DNA of 64,000 bases from Cellulomonas persica. Lineage in GTDB: Bacteria; Actinomycetota; Actinomycetes; Actinomycetales; Cellulomonadaceae. Location of the stretch: positions 214,113 through 278,112 of the forward strand of contig NZ_BJUA01000003.1 in the NCBI RefSeq assembly GCF_007989825.1, in the 5' to 3' direction. Made by a program: the position numbers and the translations under genes. This document shows, in pieces, positions 17,294 through 26,276 of this stretch (positions are counted from its first letter, which is position 1; each line of letters opens with the position of its first letter). The notes under the pieces are model-generated. The model saw nothing but the letters and a program-made list of their open reading frames with translations, searched no databases and had not been told where the DNA came from.

Positions 17294-18205
17294 ATGGCGC
17301 ACTCGGGCGGCAACAAGGCGATCGTCGCGGCACTCGCGGCGAACCTGGGCATCGCGATCACGAAGTTCATCGCGTACCTCCTGACGCACTCGAGCTCGAT
17401 GCTCGCCGAGGGCGTGCACTCGCTGGCGGACTCCGGCAACCAGATCCTGCTGCTGGTCGGCGGGAAGCGTGCCCGGCGCGCGGCCGACGAGGAGCACCCG
17501 TTCGGGTACGGGCGTGAGCGCTACCTCTACGCGTTCATCGTCTCGATCGTGCTGTTCTCGCTCGGTGGCCTGTTCGCGCTGTACGAGGCGTGGCACAAGT
17601 GGGCCGACCCGCACCCGATCGAGTCGTGGCACTGGGTGCCCGTCGTGGTGCTCCTGGTCGCGATCACGCTCGAGTCGTTCTCGTTCCGCACCGCGATCCA
17701 CGAGTCGAACCAGGTGCGCGGCACGCAGTCCTGGGTGTCGTTCATCCGGACGGCGAAGGCGCCCGAGCTGCCCGTCGTCCTGCTCGAGGACTTCGGCGCG
17801 CTGATCGGCCTCGTGCTCGCGCTGTTCGGCGTGAGCATGACGCTCGTGACCGACGACGGCCGCTGGGACGCGGTCGGTACCGCGGGCATCGGCGTGCTGC
17901 TCGTGGTGATCGCCGTCGTGCTCGCCATGGAGACGCGTTCGCTCCTGCTCGGCGAGTCGGCGACCAAGGAGTCCGTCGCACGCATCCGGGGCGCGCTCGT
18001 GGGGGAGGGCGTCACGTCCGTCATCCACTTGCGCACGCTGCACCTCGGACCGGAGGAGATCCTCGTCGCGGCGAAGATCGAGGTGCCTGCCGCGACGTCC
18101 GCGGGCGACGTCGCCCACGCGATCGACCGCGCGGAGACCCGCGTGCGCGCGGCCGAGCCGAGCGCGACCGTGATCTACCTCGAGCCCGACCTGCGGCGCG
18201 AGTAG
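17294..18205 (+). CDS. cation diffusion facilitator family transporter
   Basis: The protein has 303 residues with six hydrophobic segments. HSLADSGNQ near residue 41 in TM2 and LEDFGALIGL near residue 163 in TM5 carry the polar metal-site residues. A cytoplasmic alpha-beta tail follows TM6. It should export Zn2+, Mn2+ or Fe2+ against protons as a dimer. HPFGYGRERY is the loop typical of the family. ATG 17294 follows a purine-rich site in a 34-nt leader behind TAGGGT at 17255-17260. It is a single gene, convergent with the RDD gene. Confidence 0.88.
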   Translation: MAHSGGNKAIVAALAANLGIAITKFIAYLLTHSSSMLAEGVHSLADSGNQILLLVGGKRARRAADEEHPFGYGRERYLYAFIVSIVLFSLGGLFALYEAWHKWADPHPIESWHWVPVVVLLVAITLESFSFRTAIHESNQVRGTQSWVSFIRTAKAPELPVVLLEDFGALIGLVLALFGVSMTLVTDDGRWDAVGTAGIGVLLVVIAVVLAMETRSLLLGESATKESVARIRGALVGEGVTSVIHLRTLHLGPEEILVAAKIEVPAATSAGDVAHAIDRAETRVRAAEPSATVIYLEPDLRRE

Positions 18206-18258
18206 CTCCCGCTCTCGCCGCGGGTCGCCGGGCGCGGCTGTGCTCCCGGCGGTGGGTG

Positions 18259-19077
18259 TCAGGACGGCGGGTCGGGCACCTCGTGCGGCAGCCGGTGCAG
18301 CAGCGCGGCCTCCTGGTCGCGCCGTGCGCTCGCGCGGTGCTCGGCGACGAGCTCACGGTCGCGGCGCTCGGCGAGCACGGCAGCCAGGAAGGCCTCCGGG
18401 TGCGTACCGGGCGCGGGCAGCGGCCGCACGTAGCGCTGCACCTCGTGCGTCAGGCGCGTGCCGAGCTCGACGCGCGACGCGGGGTGCAGGCGCGGCGCCC
18501 GGCCCAGGAACTGCCGGACCGACAGGGCGAGCCCGTCGGGCAGGCGCGCGATGTCGGCGGTGCGCGCCCACGCCGCCAGGTGCGGCGGCATGACGAGGAC
18601 CTCGCGCGGGCGCGCACCGCCCCGCACGCGGACCGCGTACGTGCCGGCGAGGATGTCGCCCACGCGCTTGCCCTGCGGGTGGACGATCGAGCAGATCAGC
18701 GCGATCGAGCCGAACGTGAGCCAGAGCTCCACCACACCGACGAGCGCGCGCACGAACGCCTGGCGGAACACGATCGGGCCGCCGTCGTCGCGCACGATGC
18801 GGATGCCCACCGCGAGCTTGCCCAGCGTGCGTCCGCGCGTGAGCGTGTCGACGGTCGTCGGCAGCACGATCAGGACCGCGGCGATCGCGAGCGTGCCACC
18901 CACGTTCGCCACGGCCTCCGAGACCGCCGAGCGCATGACGCTCGCCAGGACCACGCCGATGACGATCAGGACGACCGCGAGCACCACGAGGTCGATCAGC
19001 GCGCCCAGGAGACGTGAGACGGCCGACGCCGGCCGGGCGTCGAGCTCGACGCCCTCGCCGATGACGATGGTGTCCAC
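18259..19077 (-). CDS. RDD-family membrane protein
   Basis: The protein has 272 residues and starts at GTG 19077 with CGAGGAGGAC just upstream. The RDD domain spans about residues 12-150: ASAVSRLLGALIDL, TRGRTLGKLAVGIRIV and PQGKRVGDILAGTYAV are its hallmarks, with three to four membrane helices. The C-terminal 110 residues are cytoplasmic and Arg-rich. The function is unsettled; some RDD proteins act in Na+/compatible-solute transport. It is divergent from spoIIM, with a paired palindrome between them. Confidence 0.88.
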   Translation of the reverse strand: MDTIVIGEGVELDARPASAVSRLLGALIDLVVLAVVLIVIGVVLASVMRSAVSEAVANVGGTLAIAAVLIVLPTTVDTLTRGRTLGKLAVGIRIVRDDGGPIVFRQAFVRALVGVVELWLTFGSIALICSIVHPQGKRVGDILAGTYAVRVRGGARPREVLVMPPHLAAWARTADIARLPDGLALSVRQFLGRAPRLHPASRVELGTRLTHEVQRYVRPLPAPGTHPEAFLAAVLAERRDRELVAEHRASARRDQEAALLHRLPHEVPDPPS

Positions 19078-19100
19078 GCGGTCCTCCTCGTCGTGCGTCC

Positions 19101-19139
19101 GGTGCACCTCGCGGCGAGGTGACCATCGCGAGGTGCACC
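19101..19139. promoter_or_regulatory. paired GGTGCACC palindromes, probable shared operator
   Basis: A 13-bp perfect inverted repeat (19101-19113 with 19127-19139) encloses 13 bp. Each outer end is itself the palindrome GGTGCACC (19101-19108 and 19132-19139), with centres 31 bp apart, which is about three helical turns. The right copy overlaps a minus-strand TAGGGT (19137-19142) suited to the RDD gene. It may be an operator for RDD and spoIIM, or a leader hairpin of the RDD mRNA. Confidence 0.55.
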
Positions 19140-19171
19140 CTAGCCGGTCGCAGGGATGGCAGGCTGAGCGC

Positions 19172-20161
19172 ATGGACCTCGACGCCTACCAGGCGGTGCA
19201 CGCGGCGTCGTGGCAGCGGCTCGACGAGCTGACCCGCGCGCGACGACGTACGGGCGCCGAGGCGGACGAGCTCGTGCGCCTCTACCAGGCGGCCGCGACG
19301 GACCTGTCGACGATCCGGTCGGCCGCACCCGACCCCGAGACGGTCACGCGCCTGTCGCAGCTCGTGGCCCGGGCGCGCGCGGCGATCGCCGGGACGCACG
19401 AGCCGTCGTGGCGCGACGTCGTGCGGTTCGTCGTCTCGACCGTCCCCGCGGTCTTCTACCGCCTGCGGTGGTGGACCGTGGGCGTGATGGTCGCGTTCCT
19501 CGCGGTCGCGGTCGTCGCCGGCGTGTGGGTCGCGACGAACCCCGACGCGTTGGACGCGCTCATGCCGCCGGCCGCGCAGCGCGAGTACGTCGACAACGCG
19601 TTCGCGTCCTACTACGACCCCGGCATCGGGTTCGCGGCGACCGTGTGGACGCACAACGCGCTGCTCACGGCGCTCTGCATCGGGACCGGCATCACGGGCG
19701 TCGGCCCCGTGTACTTCATGTGGGCCAACGCCGTCTCGGTCGGGAACATCGGCGGGATGATGGCGGCGCACGACGCCCTCGACGTGTTCCTCACCCTCAT
19801 CGCGCCCCACGGCATGCTCGAGCTGACCGCCGTGTTCGTCGCGGGCGCCGCCGGGCTGAAGGTGTTCTGGGCGTGGCTCGCGCCCGGTCCGCGCACGCGC
19901 GGGCGTGCGCTCGCCGAGGAGGCGCGTGCGCTGTTCACCGCGGCGATCGGGCTCGTCGGGGTGCTCGCGCTGTCGGGCCTGGTCGAGGGCTTCGTCACCG
20001 GGTCCGACCTGCTGTGGTGGGTCAAGATCCTCATCGGCGCGGCCGCGCTCGCGGCCTTCTGGGTGTACACGCTGGTGCTCGGCCGTCGCGCGGTGCGCGC
20101 GGGGGAGACGGGCGACCTCGAGGCCGACCGCGCCGGCTACTCGCTGGCCGTCGCGGGCTGA
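19172..20161 (+). CDS. stage II sporulation protein M (SpoIIM) family membrane protein
   Basis: The protein has 329 residues. A cytoplasmic helical region covers residues 1-90. About five membrane helices follow, with the family motif FAATVWTHNALLTAL near residue 152 and APHGMLELTAVFVAGAAGL near residue 211. In Bacillus, SpoIIM is part of the DMP engulfment machine. In non-sporulating actinobacteria homologues sit beside RDD, DUF58 and MoxR genes, as here. ATG 19172 is 6 nt behind CAGGCT, a leaderless pattern. No other sporulation gene is nearby. Confidence 0.9.
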   Translation: MDLDAYQAVHAASWQRLDELTRARRRTGAEADELVRLYQAAATDLSTIRSAAPDPETVTRLSQLVARARAAIAGTHEPSWRDVVRFVVSTVPAVFYRLRWWTVGVMVAFLAVAVVAGVWVATNPDALDALMPPAAQREYVDNAFASYYDPGIGFAATVWTHNALLTALCIGTGITGVGPVYFMWANAVSVGNIGGMMAAHDALDVFLTLIAPHGMLELTAVFVAGAAGLKVFWAWLAPGPRTRGRALAEEARALFTAAIGLVGVLALSGLVEGFVTGSDLLWWVKILIGAAALAAFWVYTLVLGRRAVRAGETGDLEADRAGYSLAVAG

Positions 20162-20213
20162 CGCACCCGGCCGACCCGAGCGGATGCGAGCCGACCCGGC
20201 CCCGTCCGGCCCT

Positions 20214-20235
20214 CCGGACCGGCACTCGGGTCCGG
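20214..20235. terminator. weak hairpin between convergent spoIIM and DUF58 genes
   Basis: A 7-bp perfect stem (20214-20220 with 20229-20235) and 8-nt loop lie in the 93-bp gap. An overlapping 6-bp hairpin at 20204-20219 is an alternative fold. Confidence 0.4.
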
Positions 20236-20254
20236 CCGCGGCTGAGACCCGCTG

Positions 20255-21595
20255 CTACAGCCGGCCCGCCGCCTTGAGCGCGAGATAGGTGTCCGCGAGG
20301 CGCGGCGCGAGCTCGTCGGGCAGACCCTCGACGACCTCGACGCGGCGCTGGCGCAGGCGGACCGCGACCGCGGCGCGTTCGAGCGCCCCGCGCTCGGCGG
20401 CGGCCGCGTCGAACACCTCCGTCGCATCCGCCCGTCCGCGCGCCAGCGCGGCGACCTCCGGGTCGGTCACCGACGCGACGACGACCTGGTGACGCTCGGC
20501 GAGCCCTGGGACGGCGTCGAGCATGCCGTGCTCGACGACCGCCGGCTCGAGCGCCGTGACGAGCACGACGAGCGCGCGCTGCGACATCCGCGCGCGCACC
20601 TGCGCGACCACGCCCGGCCAGTCCGTCTCGACGAGCTCGGGGCGCACGACGGCCAGCTGGTCGGCGAGCTCGGGCATGAGGCGCGGGCCCGACGCACCGG
20701 CGACGCGCGCCCGCACGCGCCGGTCGTACGCGAGCAGCTCGACGCGGTCACCCGCGTGCTGCGCGAGCGCGGCGAGCAGGAGCGCGGCCTCGATGCCGGC
20801 GTCGAGCCGCGGCTCGTCCAGCACGCGCACTGCCGACGTGCGGCCCGTGTCGAGCACGATCATCACGCGTCGGTCCCGCTCAGGCCGCCACGTCCGGACG
20901 ACGACGTCCGCGCGGCGCGCCGAGGCGCGCCAGTCGATCGACCGCACGTCGTCACCGATCACGTACTCGCGCAGCGAGTCGAACTCGGTCCCGGCGCCCC
21001 GGACCTGCACGGCGGCGCGCCCGTCGAGCTCGCGCAGGCGGGCCAGCCGGGACGGCAGGTGCCGGCGCGAGCGGAACGGCGGCAGGACCCGCAGGCGTGC
21101 GGGCACGGTGACGGACGCCTGGCGTCCCGCGAGCCCGAGGGGGCCGAACGCGCGGATCGTCACGCGGTCCGCGTGCACGTCCCCGCGTCGCACGGGGCGC
21201 AACGCGGTCCGCACCCGACGCGCGTCGCCGGGTGCGATGTCGACGTCGTGGCGATCGGGGTGCGTGCGCGGCGTGCCGTCCGCGCCGGGCGTCACGCCGG
21301 CGGCCGCGAGGACCCCCGCAGACGGCGGCCAGGCGTCGCGCACGCGCGCCCGCAGCCGCCGCCGGCCCACGTTCGTGAGCGTGACCGTGCACGACGCGGG
21401 CTCGTCGACGCGCACCGAGGTCGGCACGTCACGCGCGACGGCGACCTGCCGCGGCGAGGCCGCCAGCATCGCGTCGACCGTGCACGCCACGGCGACGAAC
21501 GCGGCCCACACGATCACGGTCCCGGTGAGCGGGACGAGCAGGACCACGGGGATCCCGAGCGCGGCGAGCAGCACGGCCCGCCAGGTCAGCGCCAC
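20255..21595 (-). CDS. DUF58 domain-containing protein
   Basis: The protein has 446 residues. Two N-terminal hydrophobic stretches (about residues 5-45) anchor it. The DUF58 signature SLREYVIGDDVRSIDWRAS is near residues 213-231, followed by a von Willebrand A-like fold with VMIVLDTGRTS as a MIDAS-like DXG site. DUF58 proteins partner MoxR AAA+ ATPases in chaperone-like assembly of envelope or metal-enzyme complexes. GTG 21595 is 10 nt after the MoxR stop, the last position of a minus-strand operon. Confidence 0.88.
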   Translation of the reverse strand: MALTWRAVLLAALGIPVVLLVPLTGTVIVWAAFVAVACTVDAMLAASPRQVAVARDVPTSVRVDEPASCTVTLTNVGRRRLRARVRDAWPPSAGVLAAAGVTPGADGTPRTHPDRHDVDIAPGDARRVRTALRPVRRGDVHADRVTIRAFGPLGLAGRQASVTVPARLRVLPPFRSRRHLPSRLARLRELDGRAAVQVRGAGTEFDSLREYVIGDDVRSIDWRASARRADVVVRTWRPERDRRVMIVLDTGRTSAVRVLDEPRLDAGIEAALLLAALAQHAGDRVELLAYDRRVRARVAGASGPRLMPELADQLAVVRPELVETDWPGVVAQVRARMSQRALVVLVTALEPAVVEHGMLDAVPGLAERHQVVVASVTDPEVAALARGRADATEVFDAAAAERGALERAAVAVRLRQRRVEVVEGLPDELAPRLADTYLALKAAGRL

Positions 21596-21605
21596 TGCCG
21601 GCCCG

Positions 21606-22802
21606 TCAGCGGGGCACCGGGACCGACGCCAGGACGGTGTCCAGCACGGTCTCGGCGGTCACGCCCTCGAGCTCGGCCTCGGCGCGCAGCTGCACGCGGT
21701 GCCGCAGCGTCGGGTGCGCGAGCGCCTTGACGTCGTCGGGCGTCACGTAGCCGCGGCCGGACAGCCACGCCCACGCGCGCGCGGTGGCCAGCAGCGCGGT
21801 CGCGCCACGCGGCGAGACCCCGAGCGACAGCGACGGCGACTGGCGCGTCGCGCGGCACACGTCGACCGCGTACCCCAGCACCTCGCGCGCCACCTGCACC
21901 TGCTGCACCTCGGCGCGGGCGCGCTCGAGCACCGTCCGGTCGGCCACGGGTCGCACGCCCGCCGCCGCCAGGTCACGCGGGTCGAAGCCCGCGGCGTGCC
22001 GCGCGAGCACCTCGACCTCGTCCTCGCGCTCCGGGAGCGGCAGCGTGAGCTTGAGCAGGAAGCGGTCGAGCTGTGCCTCGGGCAGCGGGTACGTGCCCTC
22101 GTACTCGACGGGGTTCTGCGTGGCGATGACGAGGAACGGGTCGGGCAGACGGCGTGGCACGCCGTCGACGGAGACCTGACGCTCCTCCATGGCCTCGAGC
22201 AGCGACGCCTGGGTCTTGGGGGGCGTGCGGTTGATCTCGTCAGCGAGCATCAGGTTCGTGAACACGGGGCCCTCGCGGAAGGAGAACTCCGCGGTGCGCG
22301 CGTCGTACACGAGCGAGCCGGTGACGTCGCCCGGCATGAGGTCGGGCGTGAACTGCACGCGCTTGGTGTCGAGGTCCAGGCTCGCGGCGAGCGTCCGCAC
22401 GAGCAGCGTCTTGGCGACGCCGGGGACGCCCTCGAGCAGCACGTGGCCGCGGCACAGCAGCGCGATGACGAGCCCGGAGACGGCCGCGTCCTGCCCGACG
22501 ACCGCCTTGGCGACCTCGGCCCGCACCCCGGCGAGCGCCTGCCGGAGCGCGACGCTGGGGGCCGGCGCGTCGGGGGTGGGCGCGTCCGGGGTCTGCACGC
22601 TCGGGGTCTGCGCCGCCGGCGCCGGAGCAGGGCCCGGCGTCGGCGTGCCGAAGGGCGACGGCGTCGTCGGGACCACGGTCGGCACGATCGGGGGCGTGAC
22701 CGGCAGCCCGGTCGTCGGCGCGGGCGCAGGGACCTGCGGCGTGGGCACGGGCGCCGGTGGGGGTCCCGCCGGGTTCGGGGGCACGGTGGCGTCGTCGGTC
22801 AC
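21606..22802 (-). CDS. MoxR-family AAA+ ATPase
   Basis: The protein has 398 residues. An unusual 85-residue Pro/Ala/Thr-rich N-terminal extension precedes the core. Walker A is GVPGVAKT with HVLLE just before it, Walker B is LMLADEINR, then sensor [22 protein letters not shown], and the lid carries SPRGATALL. These fit the MoxR subfamily. It should work with the DUF58 protein encoded next. GTG 22802 is taken because it overlaps the DUF4350 stop; a start nearer residue 85 would remove the extension. Confidence 0.92.
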   Translation of the reverse strand: MTDDATVPPNPAGPPPAPVPTPQVPAPAPTTGLPVTPPIVPTVVPTTPSPFGTPTPGPAPAPAAQTPSVQTPDAPTPDAPAPSVALRQALAGVRAEVAKAVVGQDAAVSGLVIALLCRGHVLLEGVPGVAKTLLVRTLAASLDLDTKRVQFTPDLMPGDVTGSLVYDARTAEFSFREGPVFTNLMLADEINRTPPKTQASLLEAMEERQVSVDGVPRRLPDPFLVIATQNPVEYEGTYPLPEAQLDRFLLKLTLPLPEREDEVEVLARHAAGFDPRDLAAAGVRPVADRTVLERARAEVQQVQVAREVLGYAVDVCRATRQSPSLSLGVSPRGATALLATARAWAWLSGRGYVTPDDVKALAHPTLRHRVQLRAEAELEGVTAETVLDTVLASVPVPR

Positions 22803-24007
22803 GATCGGTGAACCTCGCTCTCCAGGTCATCCAGGTACGCGGCCAGGCGAGCCAGGCCGGGGTCGTCGTGGGGTGGTGGTCCGTACAGCAGGTCGGCGAC
22901 CTGGCGGGGGTCGCGTCCGACGGCGTGGGCGATCGCGTCGACGAGCTCGGCCGCGCCCGCCGAGCGTGGCAGCCCCAGCCGGGTGGCGCAGCGGGAGGCC
23001 GCCGCGGCGCGCAGGGCGGCGGCGGCGTGGCCGTGCGCCCGACCGCGCCGGTACAGGCGCCCACGCCCGCGCGTGGTCTCGCCCGAGCGCACGACGACGG
23101 GCAGCCGCTCGACGACGAGCGGTCCGAACCGGCGCCCGCGCCAGACGGCGGCCACGAGCGCGACGAGGCCGAGCATGAGCATCAGCGGGCCCGTCCAGGG
23201 CGGCATCGTCGAGGTGGGTGCGTCGTCGTCGGAGGTCGACCCGTTCCACGGGTCCTGCCAGGAGGGGATGTACCAGACGAGGTCCTCGCCGCGGCCGAGC
23301 ACCCGCAGCGCGAGGGCTGCGTTGCCCGCCGTGGCGAGCGAGCGGTTCGTGAGCAGCTCGGCTCCCGCGAGCACGGCGACGCGTCGGCCGTCGACCTCGG
23401 TCACGGCGTAGGCGCCCGTGCCCGCAGGGTCGCCCGACGCGGGGAAGCACAGCGTCACGCCGGAAGAGGCCGCTCCCGCGGACAGCGTGCCGGACGTGAC
23501 GATCGTGCCCGCCGCCAGCGCATCCGGGTCGTCGCACGAGGGGGACCGCTCGTCGTCGCCCGCATCCGAGTAGCCGGCCTCGACGCCCGCGACGACCGAG
23601 GCCGCCCAGGGCGCGTCGACGAGCACGAGGTCGGCGTCCATGTCGCGCAGCGCCTCGACCTGGTCGTCCAGGAGCATGGTGTCGCCGAGCACCGCGACGG
23701 TCAGCCCGGGCCGGTCGGCGTCGAGCACGTCGGCGAACCGCTGCGTGTACTCGACCCGGACACCGTGGTCGCCCAGGATCTGCGCGAGCGCGCGCGACCC
23801 GACGGGTGCGGGGTTGTCGGGAGCCAGGGGCGTCGAGGACGTCCGGGGCTCGGGCAGCGCCGCGAGCAGGCCGATCACGACGAGGACCGCGCCGATCGCG
23901 AGCGGGAACCGGGCCCGCCGCCAGCGTCGTGACGCGCGCGAGCGCGCGGTCGTGCCGTCGCCGACGACGCCCGTGGGCGGTGCGGGTGCGGGCGTGGTCG
24001 TCGTCAT
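22799..24007 (-). CDS. DUF4350 domain-containing membrane protein
   Basis: The protein has 402 residues. Membrane segments lie near residues 34-54 and 268-288. Between them is an extracytoplasmic domain with LAPDNPAPVGSRALAQIL and the family segment GRVAVLAGAELLTNRSLATAGNAALAL in shorter form. It resembles the ligand-binding GATase-like DUF4350 family. The C-terminal 110 residues are cytoplasmic, with TRLGLP and GRDPRQVADLLYG, common to this family next to MoxR. Substrate is unknown. It overlaps both neighbours by 4 bases. Confidence 0.82.
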   Translation of the reverse strand: MTTTTPAPAPPTGVVGDGTTARSRASRRWRRARFPLAIGAVLVVIGLLAALPEPRTSSTPLAPDNPAPVGSRALAQILGDHGVRVEYTQRFADVLDADRPGLTVAVLGDTMLLDDQVEALRDMDADLVLVDAPWAASVVAGVEAGYSDAGDDERSPSCDDPDALAAGTIVTSGTLSAGAASSGVTLCFPASGDPAGTGAYAVTEVDGRRVAVLAGAELLTNRSLATAGNAALALRVLGRGEDLVWYIPSWQDPWNGSTSDDDAPTSTMPPWTGPLMLMLGLVALVAAVWRGRRFGPLVVERLPVVVRSGETTRGRGRLYRRGRAHGHAAAALRAAAASRCATRLGLPRSAGAAELVDAIAHAVGRDPRQVADLLYGPPPHDDPGLARLAAYLDDLESEVHRS

Positions 24008-24717
24008 CGCGGCACCGTCTCGACGGGGCCGCGAGGCCCGCTCGTCGTGCCCGGCGTGAGGGGGCGCGCCGAGCCGATCGCCGCGGCCCAGGCCCGCAGG
24101 TGCGCGTCGTCGGCCTCCGAGGCGTGCCGGCCGCCGTACGCGACGTCGTCGAACAGCGCGCCCGCGTCACCGAGCGCGCCCGCGACGTCGGGCAGGCGCG
24201 CCCCGGCGTCGACGGTCGTCTCGTGCGCGGTGCGCCCGGGGCGTTCGTCCAGCACCGCGCGCTCCTCGAGGTCGCGCACGACCGAGCGGAACCGCTCGAG
24301 CACGGCGGTCTCCCAGTCGCCCGCGCGTGCCGCGGCGTCGGCGGCCTCGCGCAGCTGCGCGGCGGTGCGCTCGTCGTCGTGGGCCAGGACGGTGCGCGCG
24401 GCCGACGCCCGCCCGCTGCGGACCGGACCGGCGACCCACCAGGCGATGAGCAGCGCCACGACGATCGCACCGCCGACGACGAGGGCGACCATCGGGCCGT
24501 CGAGGTGCACGCTGTCCTGGACGTCCTCGAACTGCCGCATGAACCACTCGAGCACGCGCTGCAGGATCGAGCGCTGGTCGCGGTACTCAGGCTGGGCGAG
24601 CTCCTCGAGCGCCCAGCGCCGGGCGGTCTCGGCGTCGGGCGTGAGCGGCGGCTCGCCGCGCAGCGTCGTCCGCACGGCGTCGTGGACCGTGCGGACCGCG
24701 AGCGCCGAACAGGTCAC
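24004..24717 (-). CDS. DUF4129 domain-containing membrane protein
   Basis: The protein has 237 residues. One membrane helix sits near residues 77-98. The DUF4129 region (about 115-215) includes RAGDWETAVLERFRSVVRDLEER and LDERPGRTAHE, its hallmarks. Function is unknown, although members often accompany transglutaminase or MoxR/DUF58 modules. GTG 24717 overlaps the stop of the preceding gene; its own stop overlaps DUF4350. Strong translational coupling is expected. Confidence 0.85.
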   Translation of the reverse strand: MTCSALAVRTVHDAVRTTLRGEPPLTPDAETARRWALEELAQPEYRDQRSILQRVLEWFMRQFEDVQDSVHLDGPMVALVVGGAIVVALLIAWWVAGPVRSGRASAARTVLAHDDERTAAQLREAADAAARAGDWETAVLERFRSVVRDLEERAVLDERPGRTAHETTVDAGARLPDVAGALGDAGALFDDVAYGGRHASEADDAHLRAWAAAIGSARPLTPGTTSGPRGPVETVPR

Positions 24718-26102
24718 GCGGCCTGCTCCGCGGCGCGCTGGAGCTCGATGTCGAGGCCCTCACGCCGCATGCGCGTGTCGATGTAGAGCAGCGCGACGAC
24801 CGAGGACATGAACACGGTCGTCAGCGTGAGCGCGAGGATCTCGCCCACCGAGGTCACCGCGATCGCGCCGAAGCTCAGCAGGTCGGTCGACGGGAAGACG
24901 AACATGAGCACGAGCGTCACGGGGTACAGGATGATCTGCGCGACGATCTGGACGAGCACGCTGGTCAGCAGGTAGATGCCGAACAGCCGCCAGAAGCTGC
25001 CGCGGGTCAGGCGCCACGCGCGCGCGACCGTGGGCCAGAACTTGCGCTCCTCGAGCATCAGCGCCGCGGGCACGAGCAGCGTGCGGACGGTGATCCACAC
25101 GCCGCCGACGATCGCGACGAGCACGGCGAGGACGACGAAGAGCGCGAACAGGCCCCAGCTCTCGGAGCGGGCGAGCAGCACGGCGACGCCGACGAGCGCA
25201 CCCGTCGCGAGCGTGGTGGCGATCCCGAGCAGGAGCGTGAAGCCGACGACGTGCCACACCCGGCCCGAACGCAGCACCTCGGAGATCGAGACCTTGCGGC
25301 CGATCACCGAGCGGCTCACCGAGACGATGAGCAGACCCGTGAGCACGGTGGACGCGAGCGCGGACACGGGCAGCGTGACGAGCTGGGCGATGCTCGAGCC
25401 GAGGACCGACGTGGTGTCGCCGTCCAGCCCGGTGTCGAGCGAGCGCGAGTCCGCCCAGTCGGTGAACTCCCCGGCGACGAGCCCGCCGACGTACCACGTC
25501 AGGACGGCCTTGAGGAGCACCGCGACCGCGATGACGAGCAGTGACAGGCCGAACATGACGGTCGGGTTCGCGCGCACCGCGCGGAACGCGCCGTCGAGGA
25601 TCTCACCCAGGTTGAGCGGGCGCAGCGGGATGATCCCCGGCCGCGCGACGGGCGGCTGCCAGGCGCCGGGACCGTAGCCGGGCGCACCCGGGCCGTAGCC
25701 CGGCGCACCTGGTCCGTAGCCGGGCGTACCCGGTCCGTAGCCCGGCGGGACCTGGCCGTACGGCGGGGGCTGCCCGTGGTCCTGCGGTGGGCCGTAGCCC
25801 TGGCCGTAGCCCGGCGCCTGACCGTACGGCGCGGGCTGACCGTACGGAGGCTGCGGCTGCTGGCCGTACGTCGGCTGGGTCGCGCTCTGGCCCGGGTACG
25901 GCGCGGGCGGCGGGACCGTGCCCCACGAGCTCGGAGCGGCGGGCGGCTGTGCTGCAGAAGGCTGCGCGGCAGGAGGCTGCGCGGTGGCGGGCTGGTCGGC
26001 GGGGGGCAGAGGCTGGTCGGGCTGCGCGGGGCGGGCGGGCTGTCCGGCCCCACCGGGCGCAGCCCACGTCGGCGTCTGGTCGGCGTCCTGCGGGCCCGTC
26101 AT
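24714..26102 (-). CDS. glycerophosphoryl diester phosphodiesterase membrane-domain protein
   Basis: The protein has 462 residues and is the first gene of a five-gene operon. Residues 1-150 are disordered and rich in Pro, Gln, Tyr and Gly, including four GYGPG-type heptads. The rest holds about six membrane helices of the GPDPase_memb family (PF10110), beginning at RPLNLGEILDGAFRAVRANP. No phosphodiesterase catalytic domain is present, so enzyme activity should not be assumed. It may scaffold the MoxR/DUF58 system in the membrane (inference). ATG 26102 is the only sensible start. Confidence 0.82.
   Translation of the reverse strand: MTGPQDADQTPTWAAPGGAGQPARPAQPDQPLPPADQPATAQPPAAQPSAAQPPAAPSSWGTVPPPAPYPGQSATQPTYGQQPQPPYGQPAPYGQAPGYGQGYGPPQDHGQPPPYGQVPPGYGPGTPGYGPGAPGYGPGAPGYGPGAWQPPVARPGIIPLRPLNLGEILDGAFRAVRANPTVMFGLSLLVIAVAVLLKAVLTWYVGGLVAGEFTDWADSRSLDTGLDGDTTSVLGSSIAQLVTLPVSALASTVLTGLLIVSVSRSVIGRKVSISEVLRSGRVWHVVGFTLLLGIATTLATGALVGVAVLLARSESWGLFALFVVLAVLVAIVGGVWITVRTLLVPAALMLEERKFWPTVARAWRLTRGSFWRLFGIYLLTSVLVQIVAQIILYPVTLVLMFVFPSTDLLSFGAIAVTSVGEILALTLTTVFMSSVVALLYIDTRMRREGLDIELQRAAEQAA
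25672..25755. repeat. four 21-bp tandem repeats in coding sequence
   Basis: Four units (25672, 25693, 25714, 25735) begin CCGTAGCC on the plus strand and differ at few positions. They encode Pro-Gly-Tyr-Gly-Pro-Gly-X heptads in the N-terminal disordered part of the GPDPase-membrane protein. Copy number may vary between strains. Confidence 0.85.
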
Positions 26103-26264
26103 CGTGGCGTGGCTCCCTCGCGTCCGTGCCGGGCACCCGCCCGGTCGTCCCTGCGCGCGCGGCAGGGCCGAGCGCGCCCTCATCGTGCCACGCCGCAGGT
26201 CGCGGACGGACAGTTCCACCCGGTCGCGCGCGCGTGATCGCCCGGAGTGCACGGCTGACGGTGC

Positions 26265-26270
26265 GACAAT
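26265..26270 (+). promoter_or_regulatory. -10-like element for leaderless mtrA
   Basis: GACAAT ends 6 nt before ATG 26277. No ribosome site or clear -35 is visible. Confidence 0.4.
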
Positions 26271-26276
26271 GCCGCC

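Noticed and set aside
19172..20161. Evidence of endospore formation from SpoIIM and SpoIID
   Set aside because: No other spo genes occur, and both families are common in non-sporulating actinobacteria.
24714..26102. Active glycerophosphodiester phosphodiesterase
   Set aside because: Only the membrane domain is present; the TIM-barrel catalytic domain is missing.
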